From positions 1 through 5,591 of the forward strand of contig WLCS01000075.1 in assembly GCA_009705185.1 (NCBI GenBank): a stretch of 5,591 nt of DNA, given 5' to 3'. Made by a program: the position numbers and the translations under genes. Shown here piece after piece: positions 1 to 5,591 of the stretch. Numbering within the stretch: the stretch's first letter is position 1; every line of letters begins with the position of its first letter. This DNA comes from Actinomycetota bacterium. GTDB taxonomy: Bacteria; Actinomycetota; Actinomycetes; Nanopelagicales; Nanopelagicaceae. The notes beneath the pieces are model-generated. The model was given only the letters and a program-made list of their open reading frames with translations, was not told the DNA's origin and made no database searches.

Positions 1-60
1 CACTATTTAATTGGTGATGGCTTACTTATTTCTCAAGGTAAATTAATGACATGCGCGTGA
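1..60 (+). CDS. 3' end of an unidentified protein (partial, 5' end outside window)
   Basis: Frame 1 is open from the window edge to a TGA at 58-60 and reads HYLIGDGLLISQGKLMTCA. The other two plus frames hit stops within the first 16 bases, so this is the only frame that can carry an incoming gene. The stop overlaps the start of the next gene (ATG at 51) by 10 bases, an arrangement typical of translationally coupled operon partners. The segment 'DGLLISQGKL' vaguely resembles a last beta strand of hotdog-fold thioesterases or dehydratases, which would suit a CoA-transferase neighbour. Nineteen residues are too few to assign a family, and it may also be a chance open stretch. Confidence 0.45.
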   Translation, partial: HYLIGDGLLISQGKLMTCA

Positions 61-1277
61 TTACGGTCGAACAATTAAAGTCCGTCCTCGCAAATCTTCC
101 AGAAAACCCGCGAATCATTGCATCAGGCAATTTTGCAACGCCGCATACTTTGCTCGCTGCTGCCAACGAGTCACTCTCTGAATTTCGCCTTCACATGCTC
201 AATGCACAACCAGGAATTCCAGATCGCGAAGGCATTACTTATGAATCTGCATTCGTCGGGCCAGGAATGCGTCGCCACCCTCGTTTGCAATACATACCAT
301 CACGACTTTCACTGTTGCCTGTTGTCATCCGCGATTTCGCACGCCCCAACGCAGTCTTTATTCATACCTCTGAGTTACGTCATGACACGGTCTCGCTAGG
401 TACTGAAGTAAATATCCTTCCTGCAGCAATAGAGACCGCTCGTGCTCACGGGGGTGTCATCATTGCTCAAGCAAATAAGCAGATGCCTTACACATATGGC
501 GATGCTCAAATTTATGAGACTGAAATCGATTACTTAGTAGAGGTCGATGAGCCGCTACAAGAAAAGCCACAGAGTTCATTTGCACCAGAATCATTAGAGA
601 TCGGTGCTCGAATTGCAGCGCTGATTGAAGATCATTCCACGCTTCAACTTGGAATCGGCGCTATCCCTGATTCAGTTCTTTCGTCGCTCAAGGATCGTAA
701 AGGCTTACGCATCTGGACTGAGATGTTTAGTGATGGAGTATTTGATCTCTTCAAAATGGGAGTCCTAGACCCCGAAATTTTATTAACTGCCTCATTTATC
801 TTTGGAAGTTCAGAGCTCTATCAATGGCTTCATTTAAATCGCCGGGTACAGATGTTACGTACCGAACGAACAAATAATCCAACAAATATTGCCAAGCAAG
901 CGAAAATGCAGTCTATTAACGCCGCGCTTCAGATTGATCTCTTTGATCAAGCTAATGCTTCACATGTTCGTAGCGAGATTTACTCAGGTTTTGGAGGCTC
1001 TACAGATTTTATTGTGGGCTCTCTTCACAGTCGGGGAGGTCGTTCTTTCATGGCGTTGCCGTCTTGGCATCCGAAAGCGCAGGTTTCAACGATCGTGCCT
1101 CGCCTCACCGAAAATATCACTAGCTTTCAGCATTCATTTGTTGTGACAGAACAAGGCGCTGCGGCATGTTTTGGACGCACTCAATCTGAGCAAGCGCAGA
1201 ATTTAATTACTCATGCAGCTCATCCACAAGCGCGCGAAGAACTTATCTCTCGTGCTTCAGAGCTAAAACTTTTATAG
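51..1277 (+). CDS. Acetyl-CoA hydrolase/transferase family protein (4-hydroxybutyrate CoA-transferase-like)
   Basis: This cytoplasmic enzyme of 408 residues probably moves CoA between a short acyl-CoA and a carboxylic acid through a glutamyl-CoA intermediate. What is seen: an N-terminal half with the family pattern 'FVGPGMR' (68-74), 'VSLGTEVN' (114-121) and 'EIDYLVEVDEPL' (158-169); then 'LQLGIGAIPDSVLSSL' (198-213) and 'TEMFSDGVFDL' (223-233), where E224 sits at the expected catalytic glutamate; 'GFGGSTDF' (313-320); 'MALPSW' (334-339); and the C-terminal signature 'VVTEQGAA' (364-371) followed by 'AHPQAREEL' (390-398). Length is slightly short for the family (about 430). Two signature positions differ: the usual H before TEM is W, and the usual LRG after VVTE is CFG. 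Start at 51: an AAGG lies at 35-38, a rather long 12 bases upstream. The gene overlaps an apparent upstream gene, so it is probably not first in its operon. The acyl substrate (4-hydroxybutyrate, acetate, propionate or another) cannot be fixed from sequence. Confidence 0.88.
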   Translation: MRVITVEQLKSVLANLPENPRIIASGNFATPHTLLAAANESLSEFRLHMLNAQPGIPDREGITYESAFVGPGMRRHPRLQYIPSRLSLLPVVIRDFARPNAVFIHTSELRHDTVSLGTEVNILPAAIETARAHGGVIIAQANKQMPYTYGDAQIYETEIDYLVEVDEPLQEKPQSSFAPESLEIGARIAALIEDHSTLQLGIGAIPDSVLSSLKDRKGLRIWTEMFSDGVFDLFKMGVLDPEILLTASFIFGSSELYQWLHLNRRVQMLRTERTNNPTNIAKQAKMQSINAALQIDLFDQANASHVRSEIYSGFGGSTDFIVGSLHSRGGRSFMALPSWHPKAQVSTIVPRLTENITSFQHSFVVTEQGAAACFGRTQSEQAQNLITHAAHPQAREELISRASELKLL

Positions 1278-1287
1278 AAAAAAAGTC

Positions 1288-2046
1288 TTAGTAGGTTGCG
1301 CGTCCACCTGTTGCATCAAAGGTGAAGCCAGTTGTAAATGAGCACGCTTCAGAACCCATAAAGGCAAGTAGCTCGGCAACTTCTTCGGCTTCTCCCACAC
1401 GACCCATTGGAATTCTTGAGATCATGTACTTCAAAGTTTCATCACTGGTATCTGCATTCATTGGAGTTCTAATAACAGCTGGAGCAAGTGAATTAATAGT
1501 GATTCCATCAGCTGCGAGTTCTTTAGATACGCCTTTAACGAAGCCAATCATTCCTGACTTTGAAACGTTATACGGAGTCATTCCAGGGTTGCCTTCTTTA
1601 CCTGCAATGGATGCAACGTGTGCGATTCGACCGTACTTAGCCTTCTTCATATATGGAATGACAGCTTGGGTGAGCCATACAGTTCCGAAGAGATTAATGC
1701 GCAGGGTATTTTCAAAATCTGCCCACTGAACATCTTCAACTTTCACATTTGTTGGGCCAACAACGCCTGCTGTATTGATGAGCGCATCAATGCGACCTGC
1801 CTTTGCATAAATAGCATCAATGGTTTCTTTGACTGAATTTTGATTACCAAGATCAAGGGGAATCACTTGATCTGCTGGGAGATTGAGTTCTGCTTGCAAT
1901 GAAGCCAAACCCTCTTTAGCGATATCTAGAGCAAATACTTTTCCTCCGCGAGATGAAATCAGACGAGCAGTTGCTGCTCCGATTCCGCGCGCTGCGCCTG
2001 TAATTACGACGACGCGATTATCAAAAGATGTTTTATTCTCAGGCAA
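1288..2046 (-). CDS. SDR-family NAD(P)-dependent oxidoreductase, possible 2-keto-3-deoxy-L-fuconate/rhamnonate dehydrogenase
   Basis: A classical short-chain dehydrogenase of 252 residues, the normal length for the family, and soluble. Seen: the Rossmann glycine motif TGAARGIG (16-23); an acidic D41 at the end of the second strand, which in this family favours NAD(H) over NADP(H); 'NTAG' (91-94, a variant of NNAG); and the catalytic set N118, S146, Y159 and K163 (YNVSK). The C-terminus ends in 'ATGGRATY'; from memory, GGRATY-type ends are common in SDRs of deoxysugar and sugar-acid catabolism. The start is TTG at 2046, chosen because a strong AAAGGAG lies 7 bases upstream and no in-frame ATG or GTG occurs before the Rossmann motif. 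The gene follows glycerate kinase on the same strand after 46 bases and is probably co-transcribed with it. An FAH-family hydrolase and a sugar dehydrogenase nearby make oxidation of the 4-hydroxyl of a 2-keto-3-deoxy sugar acid a reasonable guess. A 3-oxoacyl-ACP reductase (FabG-like) or gluconate 5-dehydrogenase role is not excluded. Confidence 0.9.
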   Translation of the reverse strand: MPENKTSFDNRVVVITGAARGIGAATARLISSRGGKVFALDIAKEGLASLQAELNLPADQVIPLDLGNQNSVKETIDAIYAKAGRIDALINTAGVVGPTNVKVEDVQWADFENTLRINLFGTVWLTQAVIPYMKKAKYGRIAHVASIAGKEGNPGMTPYNVSKSGMIGFVKGVSKELAADGITINSLAPAVIRTPMNADTSDETLKYMISRIPMGRVGEAEEVAELLAFMGSEACSFTTGFTFDATGGRATY

Positions 2047-2053
2047 CGGAGTG

Positions 2054-2060
2054 CTCCTTT
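2054..2060 (-). promoter_or_regulatory. Strong ribosome binding site for the TTG-started SDR gene
   Basis: On the minus strand the bases read AAAGGAG, close to the full anti-16S complement, with a 7-base spacer to the TTG at 2046-2044. This site decides the start of the SDR gene. No equally good Shine-Dalgarno site was seen in front of the other starts in the window. Confidence 0.8.
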
Positions 2061-2092
2061 AGCGGATTAGAAAATGTAATAGTGAAGGATAT

Positions 2093-3199
2093 TTACTCAG
2101 CGAGGGTGCGCGCAATAGTTTTGCCAATTTTCTCAACTATTGGTCGGGGATTCTTCATGCAGAGATTGATATCTGATTCAAACTCAACGAGTTGGTAGAG
2201 CGAATGTAGCGTTATTGCTTTGTTATCTGAACTGTTCAAAGTGGATTGACCACACACCAATATGACTGGCACATCTCTATTGTGCGCGGCGGTATAAATT
2301 CCGATAGGAGCTTTTCCGCTCATACTTTGAGAATCAAATTTTCCCTCTCCAGTAATAACATAATCAGCACCAGTAAGAATGGTGTCAAAGTCAATCATTG
2401 ATAAGAAAGTATCGATTCCGCTCTGTTGTATTGCGGAGAGAAAAGTAAGCGCCATAAATCCGAATCCACCGGCTGCACCAGCACCTGGAGAATTTACATG
2501 TGAACCTCCAGCAATAGATGCGAAATGTGAAAGCCCATTTTCGAGTGCTATTACTTGTTCAGGCGAAGCGCCCTTCTGAGGTGAGTACACATGTGCCGCA
2601 CCATGTGGTCCAGTGAGTGGATTGTCTACATCACTTGCAAGAATGAACTGTGTCGATGCAATACGTGAATCGATATTGGAAAGATCTATCGAGGCACATG
2701 ATGAGAGAGAGCCTCCTCCGTGAATTATTTCGACACCATCTGCATCAAGTAAATGGGCCCCAAGTGCCTGTAAAGCACCGGCTCCAGCATCTGTACATGC
2801 AGAACCACCGACAGCAAGAATGATTGTTCGTGCACCTTTATCAAGTGCACGAAGGATGAGTTCGCCGGTTCCAAATGATGTTGCAATCATGGGTGCACGT
2901 TCTTGCATGGGGAGCTGGCTTAACCCGGATGCCTCTGCAAGTTCTACAAGTGCTACATCGTTTCTTAATCCAATACGCGCACGTACAGAATTGCCGAGCG
3001 GACCAGAGACGTTAAATTCGTGAGCAACAAATCCTGCATAGAGCGCTGCATCAAGTGAACCTTCTCCGCCATCTCCAATCGGAACTTTTACGATTTCACA
3101 TTGTGGGATGTGCGAAGTTATTCCATCTGCAATCCATGTTGAAATTTCTATCGAGGAAGCACTGCCCTTAAAAGAATCAGGTGCAATGACAATCTTCAT
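2093..3199 (-). CDS. glxK: Glycerate kinase (GlxK/GarK family)
   Basis: A 368-residue cytoplasmic kinase that phosphorylates D-glycerate with ATP; this family generally yields 2-phosphoglycerate, which enters lower glycolysis. Family signatures run the full length: PDSFKG (7-12), GDGGEG (42-47), TSFGTGE (107-113), GGSACTDAGAG (131-141), DVDNPLTGPHGAA (190-202), GAGAAGGFGF (239-248), TGEGKFDSQS (283-292) and SGKAPIG (294-300). The length is normal for the family and nothing looks broken. The ATG at 3199 begins exactly at the family N-terminus (MKIVIAPDSFKGS). A TAAGAT box ends 6 bases before it and no Shine-Dalgarno site is evident, so the message is probably leaderless. It is first of an apparent two-gene unit with the SDR gene. 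The source of glycerate (glyoxylate, tartronate semialdehyde or other) is not shown here, and no partner enzyme of the glycerate pathway is in the window. Confidence 0.95.
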   Translation of the reverse strand: MKIVIAPDSFKGSASSIEISTWIADGITSHIPQCEIVKVPIGDGGEGSLDAALYAGFVAHEFNVSGPLGNSVRARIGLRNDVALVELAEASGLSQLPMQERAPMIATSFGTGELILRALDKGARTIILAVGGSACTDAGAGALQALGAHLLDADGVEIIHGGGSLSSCASIDLSNIDSRIASTQFILASDVDNPLTGPHGAAHVYSPQKGASPEQVIALENGLSHFASIAGGSHVNSPGAGAAGGFGFMALTFLSAIQQSGIDTFLSMIDFDTILTGADYVITGEGKFDSQSMSGKAPIGIYTAAHNRDVPVILVCGQSTLNSSDNKAITLHSLYQLVEFESDINLCMKNPRPIVEKIGKTIARTLAE

Positions 3200-3205
3200 G
3201 TATGA

Positions 3206-3211
3206 ATCTTA
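3206..3211 (-). promoter_or_regulatory. Putative -10 element of a leaderless promoter for glycerate kinase
   Basis: The minus strand reads TAAGAT, matching the TANNNT consensus. Exactly 6 bases (3205-3200) separate it from the A of the ATG at 3199, so transcription would be expected to begin on the start codon itself. No good -35 hexamer is visible at the normal distance, which is common in actinobacterial promoters. Confidence 0.55.
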
Positions 3212-3217
3212 TGAGTA

Positions 3218-3227
3218 TTAACGGTAA
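3218..3227. promoter_or_regulatory. Possible operator: imperfect palindrome with central CG
   Basis: TTAACGGTAA matches its own reverse complement at 8 of 10 positions and has a central CG, as in many LacI-family operators. It overlaps the first bases of the plus-strand -10 box, so a bound protein would block the FAH-family gene and perhaps the divergent kinase. A ten-base imperfect palindrome can arise by chance, and no second copy was noticed in the window. Confidence 0.25.
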
Positions 3228-3230
3228 AGT
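3225..3230 (+). promoter_or_regulatory. Putative -10 element of a leaderless promoter for the FAH-family hydrolase
   Basis: The plus strand reads TAAAGT, matching TANNNT, and is followed by exactly 6 bases (3231-3236) before the ATG at 3237. This is the same geometry as the divergent promoter. The only purine-rich stretch before the start is AGGG at 3231-3234, just 2 bases from the ATG and too close to act as a good ribosome binding site, which also favours a leaderless message. Confidence 0.5.
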
Positions 3231-3236
3231 AGGGCC

Positions 3237-4076
3237 ATGAGAATAGCGAGATTTGGTCAAGTCGGTTCAGAGCGTCCAGCAGTAATGATCAGCGAGAAGC
3301 AAGCTGTATATGTTGATCATTTGATTAAGGATTGGAACCGCGACGAGCTCGAAGCTGGTGCGTATAACAAGGTTAAGTCTGCAGACTTAAGCACACAGAC
3401 TCCATTTGATATTGCTGGCTTACGAATTGCAAGTCCGGTCGCACGTCCAACAAAATTGATTTGCATCGGCCTGAACTACGCAAAGCATGCTGCCGAATCA
3501 GGAATGACTCCACCTCCAGAACCAGTTGTTTTTATGAAGGCACCTGATTGCCTCATTGGACCAAATGACAACATCGCGATTCCACCAAACTCAACTGCAA
3601 CTGATTACGAAGTTGAACTTGCAATAGTTATTGGAAAGCGCGCCCTCTACCTCAAGTCAGAGGCAGAAGCTCGTGATTACATTCTGGGTTATTCAATGAG
3701 CCAAGATGTGAGCGAAAGACATTGGCAGATTGAACGTGCTGGCCAATGGGTTAAAGGAAAGTCATTTCCTACATTTAATCCAATGGGTCCTGTACTTGTT
3801 ACAAGCGATGAATTTGCTCCAGATGACGTACGCGTTTACTGCACAGTCGATGGAGAAAAACGCCAGGATTCACGCACTAGCGATCTGATTTTCGGAATCA
3901 GCCACATCGTTTGGTACCTCAGCCAATTTATGGAACTTCATCCTGGAGATGTCATCAATACCGGAACACCAGAAGGTGTGGGTATGGGATTTAAGCCAAC
4001 TAAATATCTCAAGGCCGGACAGGTTGTTGTCACTGGCATTGAAGGTATTGGCGAAATGACTTCTAAAACTATTTAG
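3237..4076 (+). CDS. FAH-family hydrolase, probable 2,4-diketo-3-deoxy-L-fuconate/rhamnonate hydrolase
   Basis: A 279-residue metal-dependent enzyme of the fumarylacetoacetate hydrolase superfamily. Seen: GLNYAKHAAE (78-87) with the probable catalytic H84; DYEVELA (123-129), whose E125 and E127 with D157 of SQDVSER (155-161) form the expected divalent-metal site; GQWVKGKSFPTFNPMGP (169-185) with the conserved KGK; and TGTPEGVGMG (242-251), followed by a C-terminal 'GIEGIGEM'. The combination DVSER plus GQW.KGK plus GVGMG.KP is what I recall for the sugar branch that splits 2,4-diketo-3-deoxy-L-fuconate or -rhamnonate into pyruvate and lactate. Ureidoglycolate-lyase-like and acylpyruvase relatives share much of this. 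One difference from my memory of that branch is P178 in 'SFPTF', where D is common. The gene stands alone on its strand, with a divergent 37-base promoter region before it, and ends 2 bases from the convergent aldo/keto reductase gene. Confidence 0.87.
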   Translation: MRIARFGQVGSERPAVMISEKQAVYVDHLIKDWNRDELEAGAYNKVKSADLSTQTPFDIAGLRIASPVARPTKLICIGLNYAKHAAESGMTPPPEPVVFMKAPDCLIGPNDNIAIPPNSTATDYEVELAIVIGKRALYLKSEAEARDYILGYSMSQDVSERHWQIERAGQWVKGKSFPTFNPMGPVLVTSDEFAPDDVRVYCTVDGEKRQDSRTSDLIFGISHIVWYLSQFMELHPGDVINTGTPEGVGMGFKPTKYLKAGQVVVTGIEGIGEMTSKTI

Positions 4077-4078
4077 AG

Positions 4079-5050
4079 TTATCGCGGAATGGGAAGGATG
4101 AGTCCTTCGCGTTCCATGTCAGTCCAAAGATCTTCAGGTAACTGCGCATCAAAGGATGCGATGTTTGCGCGTAGCTCTGCTACCGAACCAGCGCCGTTTA
4201 ACACAGATGCAACAGCTGGATGACGTAATGGGAATTGCAGCGCGGCTGCAGGCAATGAAACTTCATATTTTTCAAGGAACTTGCCAATCGCGCGAGCTTT
4301 TTGAAGTATCTCTTGCGAGGCCGGTTCGTAATCGTAATGCGCACCGTCTACGGGATTCGCCAAGACACCTGAGTTAAATACTCCGGCTGCAATGATGGAA
4401 ACGTTCTTCTTCATTGCAAGTGGATAGAGCTCTTCTTGTGCGCTTTGGTCTAACAATGTGAAACGTCCTGCAATGAGTGCGACGTTTAAATCCATCTCTT
4501 TCATCATGGCAATTGATGTTGCACACCAGTTCATACCGATTCCAATTGCCTTTACGATTCCTTCTTCGCGCATCTTATGCAGCTCGGGATAAGCAGAGTC
4601 GATTGCTTCTTGAACCCAGGTGTCAGCATCGTGGATGTAGACAATGTCCACACTGTCTCGGCCCAATCGAGTCAAACTATCTTCTAAGGACTTACGAATT
4701 CCAGCAGGGGAGTGGTCGAAATAGATTTCAATATTTGGATCTGAATCCGGAAATTTATCGAATTCAGTGTTCTTTCCCGGGCGCAACAAACGTCCAACCT
4801 TTGTAGAGATTACTGGCTGTTGTGGATGTCCTTTGATGCCACGTCCAACACGAACTTCTCCGACACCATATCCATAAAGAGGCGCAGTATCGATGTAATG
4901 AATTCCTGCATCCAGTGCTTCTGTGACTACAGCATCGCTTTCAGATTCAGTAACGCTTTTAAATAGCCCACCGAGAGGCGCAGTTCCCAGACCTAAGCGT
5001 GAGAGTGAAAGGTCCGTACCGTGAATGGATACTCGCTGTGAATGGCGCAT
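4079..5050 (-). CDS. Aldo/keto reductase, probable L-fucose / D-threo-aldose 1-dehydrogenase
   Basis: A soluble (beta/alpha)8-barrel oxidoreductase of 323 residues. The full catalytic tetrad is visible: D54 and Y59 in IDTAPLYG (53-60), K84 in STKVGR (82-87) and H140 in VYIHDAD (138-144). The opening GLGTAPLGGLF (20-30), together with 'FDHSPAGIRKSLEDSLTRLG' (111-130), is the pattern I know from the D-threo-aldose 1-dehydrogenase / L-fucose dehydrogenase / pyridoxal 4-dehydrogenase group. That group oxidises the sugar C1 with NAD(P) to the lactone. The gene begins 3 bases after the kinase stop, so the two are almost certainly co-transcribed; a GTGAGAG stretch inside the kinase end is a modest ribosome binding site. 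The kinase neighbour and the FAH-family hydrolase on the other side favour a 6-deoxysugar such as L-fucose or L-rhamnose as substrate over pyridoxal, but that is context only. Confidence 0.88.
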   Translation of the reverse strand: MRHSQRVSIHGTDLSLSRLGLGTAPLGGLFKSVTESESDAVVTEALDAGIHYIDTAPLYGYGVGEVRVGRGIKGHPQQPVISTKVGRLLRPGKNTEFDKFPDSDPNIEIYFDHSPAGIRKSLEDSLTRLGRDSVDIVYIHDADTWVQEAIDSAYPELHKMREEGIVKAIGIGMNWCATSIAMMKEMDLNVALIAGRFTLLDQSAQEELYPLAMKKNVSIIAAGVFNSGVLANPVDGAHYDYEPASQEILQKARAIGKFLEKYEVSLPAAALQFPLRHPAVASVLNGAGSVAELRANIASFDAQLPEDLWTDMEREGLILPIPR

Positions 5051-5053
5051 TGC

Positions 5054-5591
5054 TTATGCTCTCACAGACGCTGGTTGAAATACTTTTCGTTCTACTGACT
5101 TTGCTATTAATTCTCGGCCTTCTTCAAGTGAAGGAATCCAGCCAGCAGTAATCATTTGAATAATCAGATTGCCCATAACTGTCGCCTCGACTGGTCCAGC
5201 AACAACTGGCAGGCCTGTTGCATCGGCAGTCAGTTGGTTAAGCAGATGGTTGGAAGACCCACCACCGACAATGTTGATTTCGCGAACCTTATTTCCGGAT
5301 GCAGTTTCTAACTCACGTAGCGATGTTGCATACGCATCGGCCAAACTATCGAAAATGCAACGAGCAAATTCTGCGGGAGTATTTGGCACACTTTGCCCAG
5401 TTTCAAGGCAGTACTCTGCAATGCGCTCTGGCATCGCTCCGGGCTTTGCAAAACGAGGATCGTTGGTATTAATAATCTGCAGCTTAGGAAGTTCTGCAGC
5501 AGCTTTTGCAAGTTCGGCTGGAGTAGTGACAATGCCTTGTTGCTTCCAATAACGAACTGATTCTTCAAGCAACCACATACCTGATACGTTC
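5054..5591 (-). CDS. rhaB: Rhamnulokinase-like FGGY carbohydrate kinase (partial, 5' end outside window)
   Basis: The C-terminal 178 residues of a sugar kinase; the gene enters at the right edge and ends with TAA at 5054. The frame stays open to the edge and begins NVSGMWLLEES, which matches the internal rhamnulokinase pattern 'NVxGxWLLxE'. The Met at 5578 is therefore internal and not the start. Further matches are NDPRFAKPGAMPERI (about residues 43-57 of the fragment), TGQSVPNTPAE (64-74), FARCIFDSLADAY, and the FGGY C-terminal nucleotide-binding motif NIVGGGSSNHLLNQLTADA (106-124) with AGPVEATVMGN (131-141). RhaB phosphorylates L-rhamnulose, and some members also accept L-fuculose, to the 1-phosphate that an aldolase splits to dihydroxyacetone phosphate and lactaldehyde. 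It is the first visible gene of the unit that continues into the aldo/keto reductase. A fuculokinase-type specificity cannot be ruled out without the N-terminal domain. Confidence 0.88.
   Translation of the reverse strand, partial: NVSGMWLLEESVRYWKQQGIVTTPAELAKAAAELPKLQIINTNDPRFAKPGAMPERIAEYCLETGQSVPNTPAEFARCIFDSLADAYATSLRELETASGNKVREINIVGGGSSNHLLNQLTADATGLPVVAGPVEATVMGNLIIQMITAGWIPSLEEGRELIAKSVERKVFQPASVRA

Noticed and set aside
46..48. ATG nearer to the AAGG at 35-38 as the start of the CoA-transferase
   Set aside because: It is in another frame and reaches a stop after four codons; the ATG at 51 opens the full-length enzyme.
1268..1286. ACTTTT / AAAAGT inverted repeat (6-bp stem, 7-base loop) as a terminator
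   Set aside because: The stem has only one G-C pair and would be very weak. It lies across the CoA-transferase stop codon in an A/T run, where such pairings arise easily by chance.
2061..2092. TACATT (minus strand, 2073-2078) as a separate promoter for the SDR gene
   Set aside because: It fits the loose TANNNT pattern but has no recognisable -35 element, and the 46-base gap is short enough for co-transcription with glycerate kinase.
3201..3214. Direct repeat TATGA-N4-TATGA as a regulator site
   Set aside because: It is five bases in an A/T-rich spacer, partly explained by the -10 box, and shows no symmetry or further copies.
5169..5552. Long open frames antisense to or shifted from the enzymes (for example the plus strand opposite the kinase, and 1322-1729 opposite the SDR)
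   Set aside because: They lie fully inside genes with clear family motifs, and their translations show no recognisable domain or start signal.
5576..5578. ATG as the start of a 174-residue kinase gene
   Set aside because: The frame stays open to the window edge, and the residues before this Met (NVSG) continue the rhamnulokinase pattern, so the Met is internal and the gene is cut by the window.

Overview
The window is about 5.6 kb of densely packed bacterial DNA at roughly 45% G+C (two 60-base lines counted by hand). It holds six confident protein-coding genes plus a short 3' end of a seventh at the left edge. No RNA gene, insertion sequence, CRISPR array or long repeat was seen. Gene ends are separated by only 2-46 bases. 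This compactness, the moderate G+C, the apparent leaderless promoters and the deoxysugar gene set would fit a streamlined freshwater actinobacterium of the acI / Nanopelagicales type. That placement is an inference from style and was not tested by a search.

Layout. Positions 1-60 (+) carry the last 19 codons of an unidentified gene, which overlaps the next start by 10 bases. Positions 51-1277 (+) encode an acetyl-CoA hydrolase/CoA-transferase family enzyme. It converges, with a 10-base gap, on a minus-strand pair: glycerate kinase (3199-2093), then a short-chain dehydrogenase with a TTG start (2046-1288). A 37-base divergent spacer (3200-3236) appears to hold two back-to-back leaderless promoters. 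It separates the kinase from a plus-strand fumarylacetoacetate-hydrolase-family gene (3237-4076). That gene converges, with a 2-base gap, on another minus-strand pair: the 3' part of a rhamnulokinase-like FGGY kinase (enters at 5591, ends 5054), then an aldo/keto reductase (5050-4079).

How the genes may work together. Three enzymes match families used in the non-phosphorylative 'diketo-hydrolase' catabolism of L-fucose or L-rhamnose. The aldo/keto reductase resembles L-fucose (D-threo-aldose) 1-dehydrogenase. The short-chain dehydrogenase could be the 2-keto-3-deoxy-fuconate/rhamnonate 4-dehydrogenase. The FAH-family enzyme could be the 2,4-diketo-3-deoxy-acid hydrolase that releases pyruvate and lactate. 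The lactonase and sugar-acid dehydratase needed between them are not in the window. The RhaB-like kinase belongs to the alternative route through phosphorylated ketose. The locus therefore looks like a 6-deoxysugar island with parts of two routes side by side. Glycerate kinase would feed glycerate into lower glycolysis, and the CoA-transferase handles short acyl-CoA/acid exchange; their link to the sugar route is unproven.
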